Made by a program: the position numbers and the translations under genes. A stretch of 64,000 nt of DNA from CAVYXK01 sp963708245 (GTDB lineage Bacteria; Pseudomonadota; Alphaproteobacteria; Acetobacterales; Acetobacteraceae): positions 2,480,001-2,544,000 of the forward strand of contig OY970201.1 in assembly GCA_963708245.1 (NCBI GenBank). The letters are read 5' to 3'. Shown here in pieces: positions 34,635-42,144 of this stretch (positions within the stretch are counted from its first letter, which is position 1; every line of letters begins with the position of its first letter). The notes below the pieces were generated by a model. The model searched no databases. It was given only the letters and a program-made list of their open reading frames with translations, and was not told the origin of the DNA.

Positions 34635-34772
34635 CTAGAGCCGCACCGTCGTCCCGCTTCGTACAGAGTCCTTCACCGCAATGGTGACCGCGAGCGTGCG
34701 GGTGCCCTCGCGGGCATCGATCAGCGGCCTCTCTTTCCCGCGCGCCACGGCGCAGAAGTGCCGGAGCGCAAC
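34635..34772 (-). pseudogene. C-terminal remnant of a Gfo/Idh/MocA-type oxidoreductase
   Basis: The 45 codons between the cupin stop (34773-34775) and a TAG at 34635 read, in the same frame as the cupin, RHFCAVARGKERPLIDA then REGTRTLAVTIAVKDS and a final VRL. This closely matches the C-terminal end of Gfo/Idh/MocA family dehydrogenases. There is no start codon and no N-terminal part, so it is a decayed fragment left by a deletion. The identification rests on pattern recognition of a short segment. Confidence 0.5.
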
Positions 34773-35201
34773 TCAGCTTCGAATACTGGCGGCGGGCGCT
34801 TCGCACGGTTCAGTCCCCATCTGCGCCGGCACTGATACTTCCAGCAGGTCGAACGTGTCGGAGGTGCGGATTTCGTTGTGCGGCGTGCCGCCGGGGATCA
34901 TGATTGAATCGCCAGCTTCCAGCCGCAGCGTACCACGGTCGGCGAATTCGAGCTCAAGCCAGCCGTCGAGCACATAGACGAATTGCATCTCGCAGAGATG
35001 GCGGTGCCAGCCGGTGGGGCGCGACATGCCCTGGCTGGCCGAGGTGATCTGCGCGCGCATGCGCCCGCCAGTGCCGTCGGTGACGCCGAGGTCACGATAC
35101 TTGAGGAAGGCGCGCCGCCCCTCGACGAAGCGCGGCTCTTTCGCACGCGATACCGCGAGCTTCATAGTCGCTGCCAATGCCGTCGTGGTGTGATCGTCCA
35201 T
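34773..35201 (-). CDS. Cupin-domain protein
   Basis: A 142-residue single-domain cupin. The ATG at 35201 is chosen because GAGGAGA precedes it; a TTG 15 bases upstream is less likely. The two cupin motifs are visible: GWHRHLCEMQFVYVLDGWLELEF (motif 1 with metal-binding His) and AGDSIMIPGGTPHNEI (motif 2). Such small cupins bind a metal and act as isomerases, oxygenases or ligand sensors. A Gfo/Idh/MocA fragment follows immediately, hinting that the cupin once sat beside a dehydrogenase. Confidence 0.8.
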   Translation of the reverse strand: MDDHTTTALAATMKLAVSRAKEPRFVEGRRAFLKYRDLGVTDGTGGRMRAQITSASQGMSRPTGWHRHLCEMQFVYVLDGWLELEFADRGTLRLEAGDSIMIPGGTPHNEIRTSDTFDLLEVSVPAQMGTEPCEAPAASIRS

Positions 35202-35280
35202 AGCCGGTCTCCTCAATGCCGCCCGAGCCTACCGCCTTTCCGGGCAGACCGGAAACCAGGCGTCGCCCGGCCACTCGCAA

Positions 35281-36114
35281 TCACGTCCCTGTCCGCTCGA
35301 CAGGATCCGAAGGCGGCAGGCTGCCTTCGCACCATGATGCGAGATGGCCCTCGAAACCTGCTGCCTTGAGAAGCGCATCCGGATCCAGGATCTCCAGCCG
35401 GGGCTTGCGGAAATGCAGCACGCGCTCCTCCCGCAGTGCACGCAAAATCCGGCTCACGTGGACCGCGGTCAGGCCGGTTGCCTGAGCGATGTGCTCCAGG
35501 CTGAGGGGCAAAGACGCGACATCACCGGCCAGCGGCGGAAATTTTCGCTGCACGCGAAAGAACAGTTCCGCCATGAGATGTGCGACGCGCCCATAGGCGT
35601 CCCTGCCGCTGAGATTGGCCAGATGGTCTTGCGCCCGCGCCTCGTGAGCTGCCGCGAGCTCGGCCAGACGGGAACAGACGGTGATGCGGCGCGAAACCAG
35701 GTGATCAAACCGGCCACGCGGCAGCAGGCACGCAGTAACATCTGTCAAACACTGGGCAGAGTGGCCCATCGGCGCTCCCGGCGCTGGTTCGATCCCAAGG
35801 AAGGTCCCGGGAACCCCGAAATCGAGAATGTGGCGGGACCCATTTTCGAGGACCTTCTGAAGCGCTACCCAACCGGCAAGCACGATGACGTAGTCGTGGC
35901 AGGGTTCGTTCTGTCGGTACAGCACTGAGCCCGCCGAGACAACACGAGCGTGCCGCTTGATTTCAGCAAGGGCTGCGATGTCCTCGGCCGCAAGCTGGGC
36001 GCACAATCCAAGACGGCGTGCCGGGCAGGCAGCACAGCTTTCCCATGGGCGCATGGATCGCCAGCTCACTGCTTTCAGCTCAGCCTCCGTCGGCGAAGTT
36101 CCTGTTTGGGGCAT
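35281..36114 (-). CDS. Crp/Fnr family regulator with FNR-like cysteines
   Basis: A 277-residue regulator. Near the N-terminus are Cys27, Cys30 and Cys37 (CAACPARRLGLC), and EPCHDY gives a fourth cysteine, the set that holds an oxygen-sensitive 4Fe-4S cluster in FNR. A cyclic-nucleotide-binding beta roll follows (VLYRQNEP to about residue 140), then the C-terminal winged helix with LSLEHIAQATGLTAVHVSRILRALREE, whose recognition helix fits a TTGAT-N4-ATCAA target. Exactly such a site lies 60 bases upstream of its start. ATG 36114 is the most upstream candidate; an ATG about 20 codons later is possible. Confidence 0.9.
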   Translation of the reverse strand: MPQTGTSPTEAELKAVSWRSMRPWESCAACPARRLGLCAQLAAEDIAALAEIKRHARVVSAGSVLYRQNEPCHDYVIVLAGWVALQKVLENGSRHILDFGVPGTFLGIEPAPGAPMGHSAQCLTDVTACLLPRGRFDHLVSRRITVCSRLAELAAAHEARAQDHLANLSGRDAYGRVAHLMAELFFRVQRKFPPLAGDVASLPLSLEHIAQATGLTAVHVSRILRALREERVLHFRKPRLEILDPDALLKAAGFEGHLASWCEGSLPPSDPVERTGT

Positions 36115-36173
36115 CCGGCTCTGCGGCCTTCAGGCTTGGCGCAAGCAAAAAGCACGCGAAATTCTAATGATTC

Positions 36174-36222
36174 TTGATCCAGATCAAGGTATACAGCCAA
36201 GCGAGGACAATATCTTACTTCT
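36174..36222 (+). promoter_or_regulatory. FNR/FixK-type box with class II promoter geometry
   Basis: TTGAT (36174-36178), CCAG, ATCAA (36183-36187) is a perfect FNR/Crp-type palindrome in the divergent region between the FNR-like gene (minus) and the repeat-protein gene (plus). A -10-like TATCTT lies at 36211-36216. If transcription starts near 36222, the box centre (36180.5) is at about -41.5, the classic class II activation position. This predicts activation of the repeat protein under low oxygen and possible autoregulation of the regulator. Confidence 0.75.
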
Positions 36223-36266
36223 AGGTTAGGGGGATGCCCCCTGCGAATGAGCTGAGAGGATTGGAA

Positions 36267-36890
36267 ATGATTGGTCGAACGAGTTCGATGGTAAGTGCTG
36301 TTGCCCTGATGGCAGCATTGGTCGCCACGCCGATGGTCACGTTTGCGGCGGGTACGCACCCATGCCCGCCCGGGACTCACCCGAAGCTCGCCGATGCTGG
36401 TGGTGGTAACGGCGGGAAGCAGCCGACGCTTGCCGAGTCCGGTGGCGGCAACGGCGGGAAGCAGCCGACGCTTGCTGAGTCCGGCGGCGGTAACGGCGGG
36501 AAGCAGCCGACGCTTGCCGAGTCCGGTGGCGGCAACGGCGGGAAGCAGCCGACGCTTGCTGAGTCCGGCGGCGGTAACGGCGGGAAGCAGCCGACGCTTG
36601 CCGAGTCCGGTGGCGGCAACGGCGGGAAGCAGCCGACGCTTGCCGAGTCCGGTGGCGGCAACGGCGGGAAGCAGCCGACGCTTGCTGAGTCCGGCGGTGG
36701 CAACGGCGGGAAGCAGCCGACGCTTGCGGAGTCCGGCGGCGGTAACGGCGGGAAGCAGCCGACGCTTGCCGAGTCCGGCGGCGGTAACGGTGGGAAGCAG
36801 CCGACGCTTGCCGAGTCCGGTGGCGGCAACGGCGGGAAGCAGCCGACACTTGCCGAGGCGCAGCAGCCCGCCAATGGTGACTGCGAGTAG
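36267..36890 (+). CDS. Secreted protein made of eleven 14-residue repeats
   Basis: A 207-residue protein. ATG 36267 has GAGAGGA six bases upstream. Residues 1-28 are a signal peptide (SAVALMAALVATPMVTFAAG). A short Cys/Pro segment (THPCPPGTHPKLADA) leads into eleven consecutive units GGGNGGKQPTLAES without a single amino-acid change until the last Ser-to-Ala. The tail QQPANGDCE carries the second cysteine, so a disulfide could close the array. Gly/Asn-rich loops with regular Lys suggest an extended or beta-roll surface protein. It is controlled by an FNR box and ended by a strong terminator. I know of no family; the function is unknown. Confidence 0.8.
   Translation: MIGRTSSMVSAVALMAALVATPMVTFAAGTHPCPPGTHPKLADAGGGNGGKQPTLAESGGGNGGKQPTLAESGGGNGGKQPTLAESGGGNGGKQPTLAESGGGNGGKQPTLAESGGGNGGKQPTLAESGGGNGGKQPTLAESGGGNGGKQPTLAESGGGNGGKQPTLAESGGGNGGKQPTLAESGGGNGGKQPTLAEAQQPANGDCE
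36399..36860 (+). repeat. Eleven tandem 42-bp repeats inside a coding sequence
   Basis: 462 bases, exactly 11 x 42. Units differ almost only at synonymous third positions (for example GCC/GCT/GCG before GAGTCC and GGT/GGC choices). The variants recur in an alternating order, which suggests expansion by duplication of 84-bp pairs followed by limited divergence. It is not a CRISPR because there are no spacers. Confidence 0.95.
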
Positions 36891-36903
36891 GGCAACTGTT
36901 TGT

Positions 36904-36939
36904 GGGCCGGATACACCCCGTATCCGGCCCTGTTCTTTT
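36904..36939 (+). terminator. Rho-independent terminator of the repeat-protein gene
   Basis: GGGCCGGATAC (36904-36914) and GTATCCGGCCC (36920-36930) make a perfect 11-bp stem with a 5-base loop, followed by TGTTCTTTT. Confidence 0.92.
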
Positions 36940-37012
36940 CAGTCTGCGGTTGAAGTGAACTTGCGTATCGTGGGTAAAATGGGCAGGAGCTGACGGCGCG
37001 GACAGGCTTGGC

Positions 37013-38434
37013 ATGACTGGACAAACGGCGCATCGGGAGTGGGTCAAGGGCTCGGTCCGCGGATCCCGCCAGCGTCTCTGGACCCGGTTGTTGATGGTTT
37101 GGATCGTGGCGCTGCTTGCGCAGCACGCGCAGGGGCGGCAGCCAACGGTTGATTTACCGACGCTGGTCGCGGCGGCTCTGCCGGGCGTGGTCAACATCAG
37201 CATTATCCGGCTCGAGCCGGACCCGCATCCTATGCCCGGCGAGCCGCCAGTGCGTCAGGTCCGAAGAGACGGGTCGGGTTTCGTCATCGATCCATCAGGC
37301 CTGATCGTCACCAACCGGCACCTCATCGAGGGGGCCGAAGCGATTGTGGTCGTCTTCCAGGATGGTATCCGACTTCCGGCGGCGCTGGTTGGAGCGGGGA
37401 AGCGGCTCGACGTGGCGTTGTTGAAGGTGGCGCCGACCGAGAAGCTTACTGCGCTGCGCTTCGGGCAGAGCGATAAGTTGCGCATCGGCGAGACGGTAGT
37501 GGCGATCGGGAATCCGCTGGGGATTGGGGCCTCGGTAAGCGCCGGCATTGTCAGCGCACTCAACCGGAACATCGGTGAAACAATCTTCGATGATTTCGTG
37601 CAGACGGATGCGGCCATTGTCCGTGGCTACTCCGGCGGGCCGCTGCTGAATGGGTCCGGGGAGGTGGTCGGGATCAACACGGCGTTCGACTCGACGACGC
37701 CGAACGGTGGACCTATCGGCGTCGGCTTCGCGTTGCCGTCGGACGCTGCAGCGTTCGTCGTCGATCGCCTCCGGCGCTACGGGCGGAGTTGGGTCGGCGT
37801 GATTGGAGCATTGTTCCAGGAGGTGATGCCGGACGTTGCGGCTGCGCTAGGGGATCCGGAGCTGCGCGGAGAGATCGTGACCTCGGTGCGGGCAGGGGGA
37901 CCGGCGGAGCAGGCGGGGCTGCGGGTCGGTGACGTCGTGACCGTTGCCGGCAACAGGGCGCCGGCCGACGAACGGGCTCTGCTGCGGATCATTGCCGGGT
38001 GGCCGATCGGATCGAAGATTCCGCTTTCGGTCTGGCGGGCAGGCACCACGCTGACACTGACCCCTGTCGTGACGGAGCTGCGGACGCACGCGGAACAGCC
38101 GGCGGCGGCGGCGCCGACATCCATGCGCACGTCAGAGCTGGGTCTGGGGCTTGCTGCGCTGACCCCGGCACTGCGCGCCGAATACAAACAGGCCACGGAT
38201 GAGACGGGCATAGTGGTGGCGAGGGTGGAGCCGGGGAGCGTCGCCGCGCAGCTCGGTCTCGCGCCGGGGGATGTGATCCTGCGCGTTGGAGCGCAGCAGA
38301 TCACGCGCGTGGATGAGGTGCAGCAGGCGATCGAGGGAGCGGAGAAGAGCAGCCAGCAATATGTGTTGCTGCTGGTGCACGGACGCGCGGGGCGCCGGTG
38401 GTATGCTCTGCCGCTGCATCCCCAGACGCCGTAG
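37013..38434 (+). CDS. DegP/HtrA-like serine protease with two PDZ domains
   Basis: A 473-residue envelope protease. An N-terminal hydrophobic segment (about 23-38) anchors or exports it. The trypsin-like domain contains His in TNRHLIEGA, Asp in RLDVALLKV and Ser in RGYSGGPLLN, so the triad is complete although the usual GNSGGP is GYSGGP and TNNHV is TNRHL. Two PDZ domains follow (about 265-350 and 370-465; EIVTSVRAGGPAEQAGLRVGDVV and VARVEPGSVAAQLGLAPGDVILRVG). HtrA proteins degrade or refold damaged periplasmic proteins. It lies 70 bases after the repeat-protein terminator and has its own promoter region. Confidence 0.9.
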   Translation: MTGQTAHREWVKGSVRGSRQRLWTRLLMVWIVALLAQHAQGRQPTVDLPTLVAAALPGVVNISIIRLEPDPHPMPGEPPVRQVRRDGSGFVIDPSGLIVTNRHLIEGAEAIVVVFQDGIRLPAALVGAGKRLDVALLKVAPTEKLTALRFGQSDKLRIGETVVAIGNPLGIGASVSAGIVSALNRNIGETIFDDFVQTDAAIVRGYSGGPLLNGSGEVVGINTAFDSTTPNGGPIGVGFALPSDAAAFVVDRLRRYGRSWVGVIGALFQEVMPDVAAALGDPELRGEIVTSVRAGGPAEQAGLRVGDVVTVAGNRAPADERALLRIIAGWPIGSKIPLSVWRAGTTLTLTPVVTELRTHAEQPAAAAPTSMRTSELGLGLAALTPALRAEYKQATDETGIVVARVEPGSVAAQLGLAPGDVILRVGAQQITRVDEVQQAIEGAEKSSQQYVLLLVHGRAGRRWYALPLHPQTP

Positions 38435-38452
38435 GAGCCCGACGACGCGATA

Positions 38453-39577
38453 TCATGTCGATCCTGCGATTCGCCTGATCAATCGGTTCACCTCGCCAGT
38501 CTTCTCCATGTGCGGCAGGTGACCCGCTTGGTCCAGAACATGGACCTGCGCGCGTGCAGCAATCGCATCAGCGTGTTCGAGGGGAATGATCCGGTCGTCA
38601 CGACCCCAGATCACTTGGACGGGTCGTTCCGATGCCATGACATCGGCAACAATGTTCACCGCTTGGCGACCGTCGGGAAACCACGCATGCGCGACCGTTT
38701 CTAGAGCTGTTGTTACACCATCCAGGCGCTTGTAGCGCAGAACGTCTTCCACCATCGTCCGGCTCACCAGCGATGCGTCATGCACAAGCATGTGCAGCAC
38801 TTCGGCGGTGTCCTTGCGTCGCGAGGCACGCACGAAGCCCTCGATGAAGGCAGCATTGATCTCCTGCCCGAGGCCCGCCGGCGCGATCAGAGTGACTGTC
38901 ACCACGAGCTCCGGCCGGCGCGCTGCGAGCGTGGCGGCGAGTGCACCGCCCAATGAATGACCGACGAGGTGCATGCGCTCGATGCCGAGTGCGGCCAGCG
39001 CCGTTTCGACCGTATCGGTCAGTGTAGCAGGATCTCCTGCCCCGACCTCCTTGGTCGAGCCGCCATGGCCCGGCAGGTCCAAGGCGATCGTTCGCCCGAC
39101 TTCGGCCAGCACGGGTTGGTTGAACATCCAACTGTTAAGGTCGGCGCCGAAGCCATGCAGAAACACGATGGGCACTCCGGCCGCGTCGCCAACTTCGAGA
39201 TAGCGCAGGCGCTTGCCGGCGACATCGAGCTCGCGCGCCTCCGGGGCGGCCGGCTGCTCGGTCGTGTCGTCCAGGGGTTCGACAGCGACGAAGCTGGAGA
39301 TGAAGGTGTCGATCTCCGCCGCCGAAGTGTCGGCGGGCGCGATGACGGCAAGCAAGGCGCCGATCGGCAGCGTGGTTCCTTCGGGTGCCACGATCCGACT
39401 CAGGACGCCGGGCGTTTCGGCTTCGATCACGTTGGCGATCTTGGACGTCTCGATTTCGAGCAGTTCGTCGCCTGGGGCGAAGGAGACTCCTTCCTGCTTG
39501 GACCATCGGACGACCTTGCCCTCAGTCATCGTGAGGCCCCATTTCGGCATGGTGATCGCGGCAAGAGGGGCGGTCAT
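38453..39577 (-). CDS. acoC: Acetoin dehydrogenase E2-like: lipoyl domain fused to alpha/beta hydrolase
   Basis: A 374-residue protein of the AcoC type. The N-terminal lipoyl domain (about 1-80) has the lipoyl-lysine in IETSKIANVIEAE. After a linker comes an alpha/beta hydrolase-fold domain (about 120-370) with GHSLGG as nucleophile elbow, IWGRDDRI as acid and DQAGHLPHMEK as histidine. In the acetoin dehydrogenase complex this subunit transfers the acetyl group from E1-bound thiamin to CoA. It overlaps acoB by four bases. No E3 dehydrogenase gene lies in the window. Confidence 0.85.
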   Translation of the reverse strand: MTAPLAAITMPKWGLTMTEGKVVRWSKQEGVSFAPGDELLEIETSKIANVIEAETPGVLSRIVAPEGTTLPIGALLAVIAPADTSAAEIDTFISSFVAVEPLDDTTEQPAAPEARELDVAGKRLRYLEVGDAAGVPIVFLHGFGADLNSWMFNQPVLAEVGRTIALDLPGHGGSTKEVGAGDPATLTDTVETALAALGIERMHLVGHSLGGALAATLAARRPELVVTVTLIAPAGLGQEINAAFIEGFVRASRRKDTAEVLHMLVHDASLVSRTMVEDVLRYKRLDGVTTALETVAHAWFPDGRQAVNIVADVMASERPVQVIWGRDDRIIPLEHADAIAARAQVHVLDQAGHLPHMEKTGEVNRLIRRIAGST

Positions 39578-40587
39578 CGCGCGTATCCGTATACCTCGCG
39601 CACCGCCGCGGCGATCCGGTCGGGGTCGGGTATGTAGAGCTTCTCCAGTGAAGGCGCGAACGGCACCGGCGTGTGCGGCGCAGTGACCCGGCGGACCGGC
39701 GCCTTCAAATCCGGGAATGCCTTATCGGCGACGAGCGCTGCAATGTCGGTCGCCATGCTGCAACGTGGCGTGGCTTCATCGACCACCACCAGCCGGCCGG
39801 TGCGCTCGACGCTTTCGAGGATCGTGTCCTCATCCAGCGGCGAGGTGGTACGAGGATCGATGATCTCGCACTCTATGCCCTCGGCTGCGAGCTTCTCAGC
39901 CGCTTCACTCGCATAGTGCACCATCCGCGCCAACGCGACGATCGTCACATCGTCTCCATCGCGCACCACGTTCGCTTCGCCAAACGGGATCGTATAGGCT
40001 TCGTCCGGTACTTCGGTGCGCAGGTCGTACATCAGCTTGTGTTCGCAGAATATCACTGGATCGTCGTCGCGGATGGCCTGGATCAGCAGACCTTTCGCGT
40101 CATAGGCATTCGAGGGAACGACAACCTTCAAACCGGGGACGGATGTGAAGATATGATACGGGCTCTGCGAGTGTTGTGCGGCGGCACTGCGGCCGGCGCC
40201 GATCATCGTGCGGATCACTAGCGGGGTGCGCGCCTTGCCGCCGAACATGTAGCGGAACTTCGCGGTTTGGTTGAAGATCTGATCGAAGCAGACGCCGAGA
40301 AAGTCGGAGAACATCAACTCGGCGACGGGCCGCAGTCCGGTGACCGCTGCGCCGGCTGCCGCGCCCATGATGGCGGACTCGGTAATCGGGGTGTCGATCA
40401 CCCGGGTTTCGCCGAATTCTTTGATCAGGCCCTTGGTGACGCCGAGTACGCCGCCCGCGGCATCGCGCCCGCCTTCCGTGCCGGCGCCTCCGGAGACATC
40501 CTCGCCGATCACGATCACGCGCGGGTCGCGGCGCATTTCATGCACGAGGGCTTCCTGCAGCGCCTGACGGATGGTCTTCACAGTCAT
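39574..40587 (-). CDS. acoB: 2-oxo acid/acetoin dehydrogenase E1 beta subunit
   Basis: A 337-residue transketolase-like subunit. Typical sequences are TIRQALQEALVHEMRRDPRVIVIGEDVSGGAGTEGG, DTPITESAIMGAAAGAAVTGLRPVAE, MFGGKARTPLVIRTMIGAGRSAAAQHSQSPYHIFTSVPGLKVVVPSNAYDAKGLL and ECEIIDPRTTSPLDEDTILESV, quoted only in part. With AcoA it forms the thiamin diphosphate-dependent E1 that oxidises acetoin or a related 2-oxo compound. It sits between acoA (12-base gap) and acoC (four-base overlap). Confidence 0.88.
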   Translation of the reverse strand: MTVKTIRQALQEALVHEMRRDPRVIVIGEDVSGGAGTEGGRDAAGGVLGVTKGLIKEFGETRVIDTPITESAIMGAAAGAAVTGLRPVAELMFSDFLGVCFDQIFNQTAKFRYMFGGKARTPLVIRTMIGAGRSAAAQHSQSPYHIFTSVPGLKVVVPSNAYDAKGLLIQAIRDDDPVIFCEHKLMYDLRTEVPDEAYTIPFGEANVVRDGDDVTIVALARMVHYASEAAEKLAAEGIECEIIDPRTTSPLDEDTILESVERTGRLVVVDEATPRCSMATDIAALVADKAFPDLKAPVRRVTAPHTPVPFAPSLEKLYIPDPDRIAAAVREVYGYAR

Positions 40588-40599
40588 GGCGCGGCCCTT

Positions 40600-41568
40600 T
40601 CAGTAGGACACATAGACATCGGTGAGCAGCGCGGCCGGATTGGGCGGAGGTGCAGCACGGGCCGCCGCTACCGCCTGATCGATCAGCGCTGCGATCTCGG
40701 CATCCACCGTGTCTAATTCGCGGGCTTCGAGCAGACCGGCCTCGGTCACGCGGCGGCCGAAAATGCGCAGGCAGTCGCGTTCTTCGCGCAGCCGTTTCAC
40801 TTCGTCCTTGCCGCGATAAAGCTGCGCGTCTCCGGAGTGGTGGCCGTAGAAGCGGCAGGTATCGACTTCGATCGCGCTCGGCCCGCCGCCGGTGCGGGCA
40901 CGCGCCACGGCTTCCCCTGCAGCCTCGTGCACGGCAAAGAAATCGTCGCCGCTGACCTTGACCGCCGGCAGGCCGAAGCCGGCGGCACGGCTTGCGATGT
41001 CGCGGCTGCCGACAGCGTAGGAGGCGGCGGTGTATTCGCCGTAGCCGTTGTTCTCGAACACGAAGATCGCCGGCAGTTGCAGGACGACGGCCATGTTCAT
41101 GGCCTCGAAGGTGGTGCCCTGGTTGGAGCCGCCGTCGCCGGTGAAGGATACTGCGACGGTGCCGGTGCCGAGGGTCTTGGCGGTCAGCGCCGCGCCGATC
41201 ACCAGCGGCGGCCCGCCGCCGACGATGCCGTTCGCGCCCAGCATTCCGTGATCCAGGTCGGCGATGTGCATCGAGCCGCCCTTGCCGGCGCACAACCCGC
41301 CCTGCCGGCCAAACAGCTCCAGCATCATCGCCGTCACGTCGCATCCCTTGGCGATGCTGTGGCCATGACCCCGGTGCGTGCTGGCGATGTAGTCCTTGGG
41401 GCCCAGATGCGCGCAGACGCCGACGGCACAGGCCTCCTGGCCGGCATAGAGATGCACGAAGCCGGGGATTTCTCCTTTGGAGAATTCCTCCTGGACGCGC
41501 TCTTCGAAGCGGCGGATGGTGCACATCGACCGATAGGACCGGAGCAGCTCGTCACGGTTGAGTTGCAT
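40600..41568 (-). CDS. acoA: 2-oxo acid/acetoin dehydrogenase E1 alpha subunit
   Basis: A 322-residue thiamin diphosphate-binding subunit. The cofactor motif GDGGSNQGTTFEAMNMA (GDG...N) is present, preceded by the channel sequence HRGHGHSIAKGCDVTAMMLELFGR and the GGSMHIADL segment shared by all E1 alpha proteins. It is first in the acoA-acoB-acoC operon. The length and the AcoC-type hydrolase-fold E2 favour acetoin over pyruvate as substrate, but this is inference. Confidence 0.88.
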   Translation of the reverse strand: MQLNRDELLRSYRSMCTIRRFEERVQEEFSKGEIPGFVHLYAGQEACAVGVCAHLGPKDYIASTHRGHGHSIAKGCDVTAMMLELFGRQGGLCAGKGGSMHIADLDHGMLGANGIVGGGPPLVIGAALTAKTLGTGTVAVSFTGDGGSNQGTTFEAMNMAVVLQLPAIFVFENNGYGEYTAASYAVGSRDIASRAAGFGLPAVKVSGDDFFAVHEAAGEAVARARTGGGPSAIEVDTCRFYGHHSGDAQLYRGKDEVKRLREERDCLRIFGRRVTEAGLLEARELDTVDAEIAALIDQAVAAARAAPPPNPAALLTDVYVSY

Positions 41569-41580
41569 GGCGTCCTCCCG

Positions 41581-41945
41581 CTATCCGTTGCGTTCTGGTT
41601 TACTTGCCGGGTGCATCCTGCAAGGTCGCCATGCGATGATCAAATCGAAGCGCGGCTCGACATCGGTGAAGAACTGGTGATGCGCCAGCACGTGCCGCTT
41701 GTAGATACCCGTGAAACCCTTAACCGGCCGGTGCATGACGAAGCGGCCACCACTCGAACGCGTTCGAGGTGCAGAACGCCAGGGGGATCACCAGCCCCTC
41801 GTACCAAGGCCGAATGGGCACCGACTGCCGATCACGGCGATTACCGGCACAGGGGCCCCAGGCGGCACAGGCGCGGGCGATTCGGGCGCGGAAATCGGTG
41901 AGGAATGCCCGCTGGCGCCGCGTCATGCGTCGGAAGTCCATGCGC
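41581..41945 (-). pseudogene. Remnant of a fatty acid hydroxylase/sterol desaturase-like membrane protein
   Basis: Read on the minus strand, one frame gives RPWYEGLVIPLAFCTSNAFEWW. After a shift near 41748 the next frame gives GRFVMHRPVKGFTGIYKRH then VLAHHQFFTDVEPRFDL, ending at a TAG at 41581. The His-rich HRPVKG and HHQFF clusters resemble the di-iron motifs of the fatty acid hydroxylase superfamily. The protein is frameshifted and cut short compared with family lengths, so it is a relic. The 5' boundary is approximate. The rest of the roughly 570-base acoA-to-IOR gap shows nothing else. Confidence 0.4.
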
Positions 41946-42144
41946 GCTTCCTTGGTCCGGACAACAATGTTGTGCCACCATCCGCCGCCGGGACCAAATC
42001 GGGCGGTGTGCAGCGCAGCATTGCCGGGCTGCGTTGCAATTTGTCGGGACACGGTCCGAACCCATTGCCAGCGGCGGCCTATTGATACCATCTCCGGCTA
42101 GGTTTGCTGGCCGGCCCCGCCCGCCGGCCGGAGGAATGTCTGCA

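Noticed and set aside
36399..36860. CRISPR array
   Set aside because: Units are directly adjacent with no spacers, code for protein, and no cas genes are present.
36337..37203. Long repetitive frames on the minus strand and in another plus frame over the 42-bp repeats
   Set aside because: A tandem repeat whose unit is a multiple of three keeps several frames open. Only the plus frame from 36267 has a ribosome-binding site, signal peptide and matching terminator.
41905..42144. Upstream extension of the indolepyruvate oxidoreductase
   Set aside because: The added 80 codons resemble no family member, overlap a relic gene on the other strand, and a good ribosome-binding site lies before 42145.
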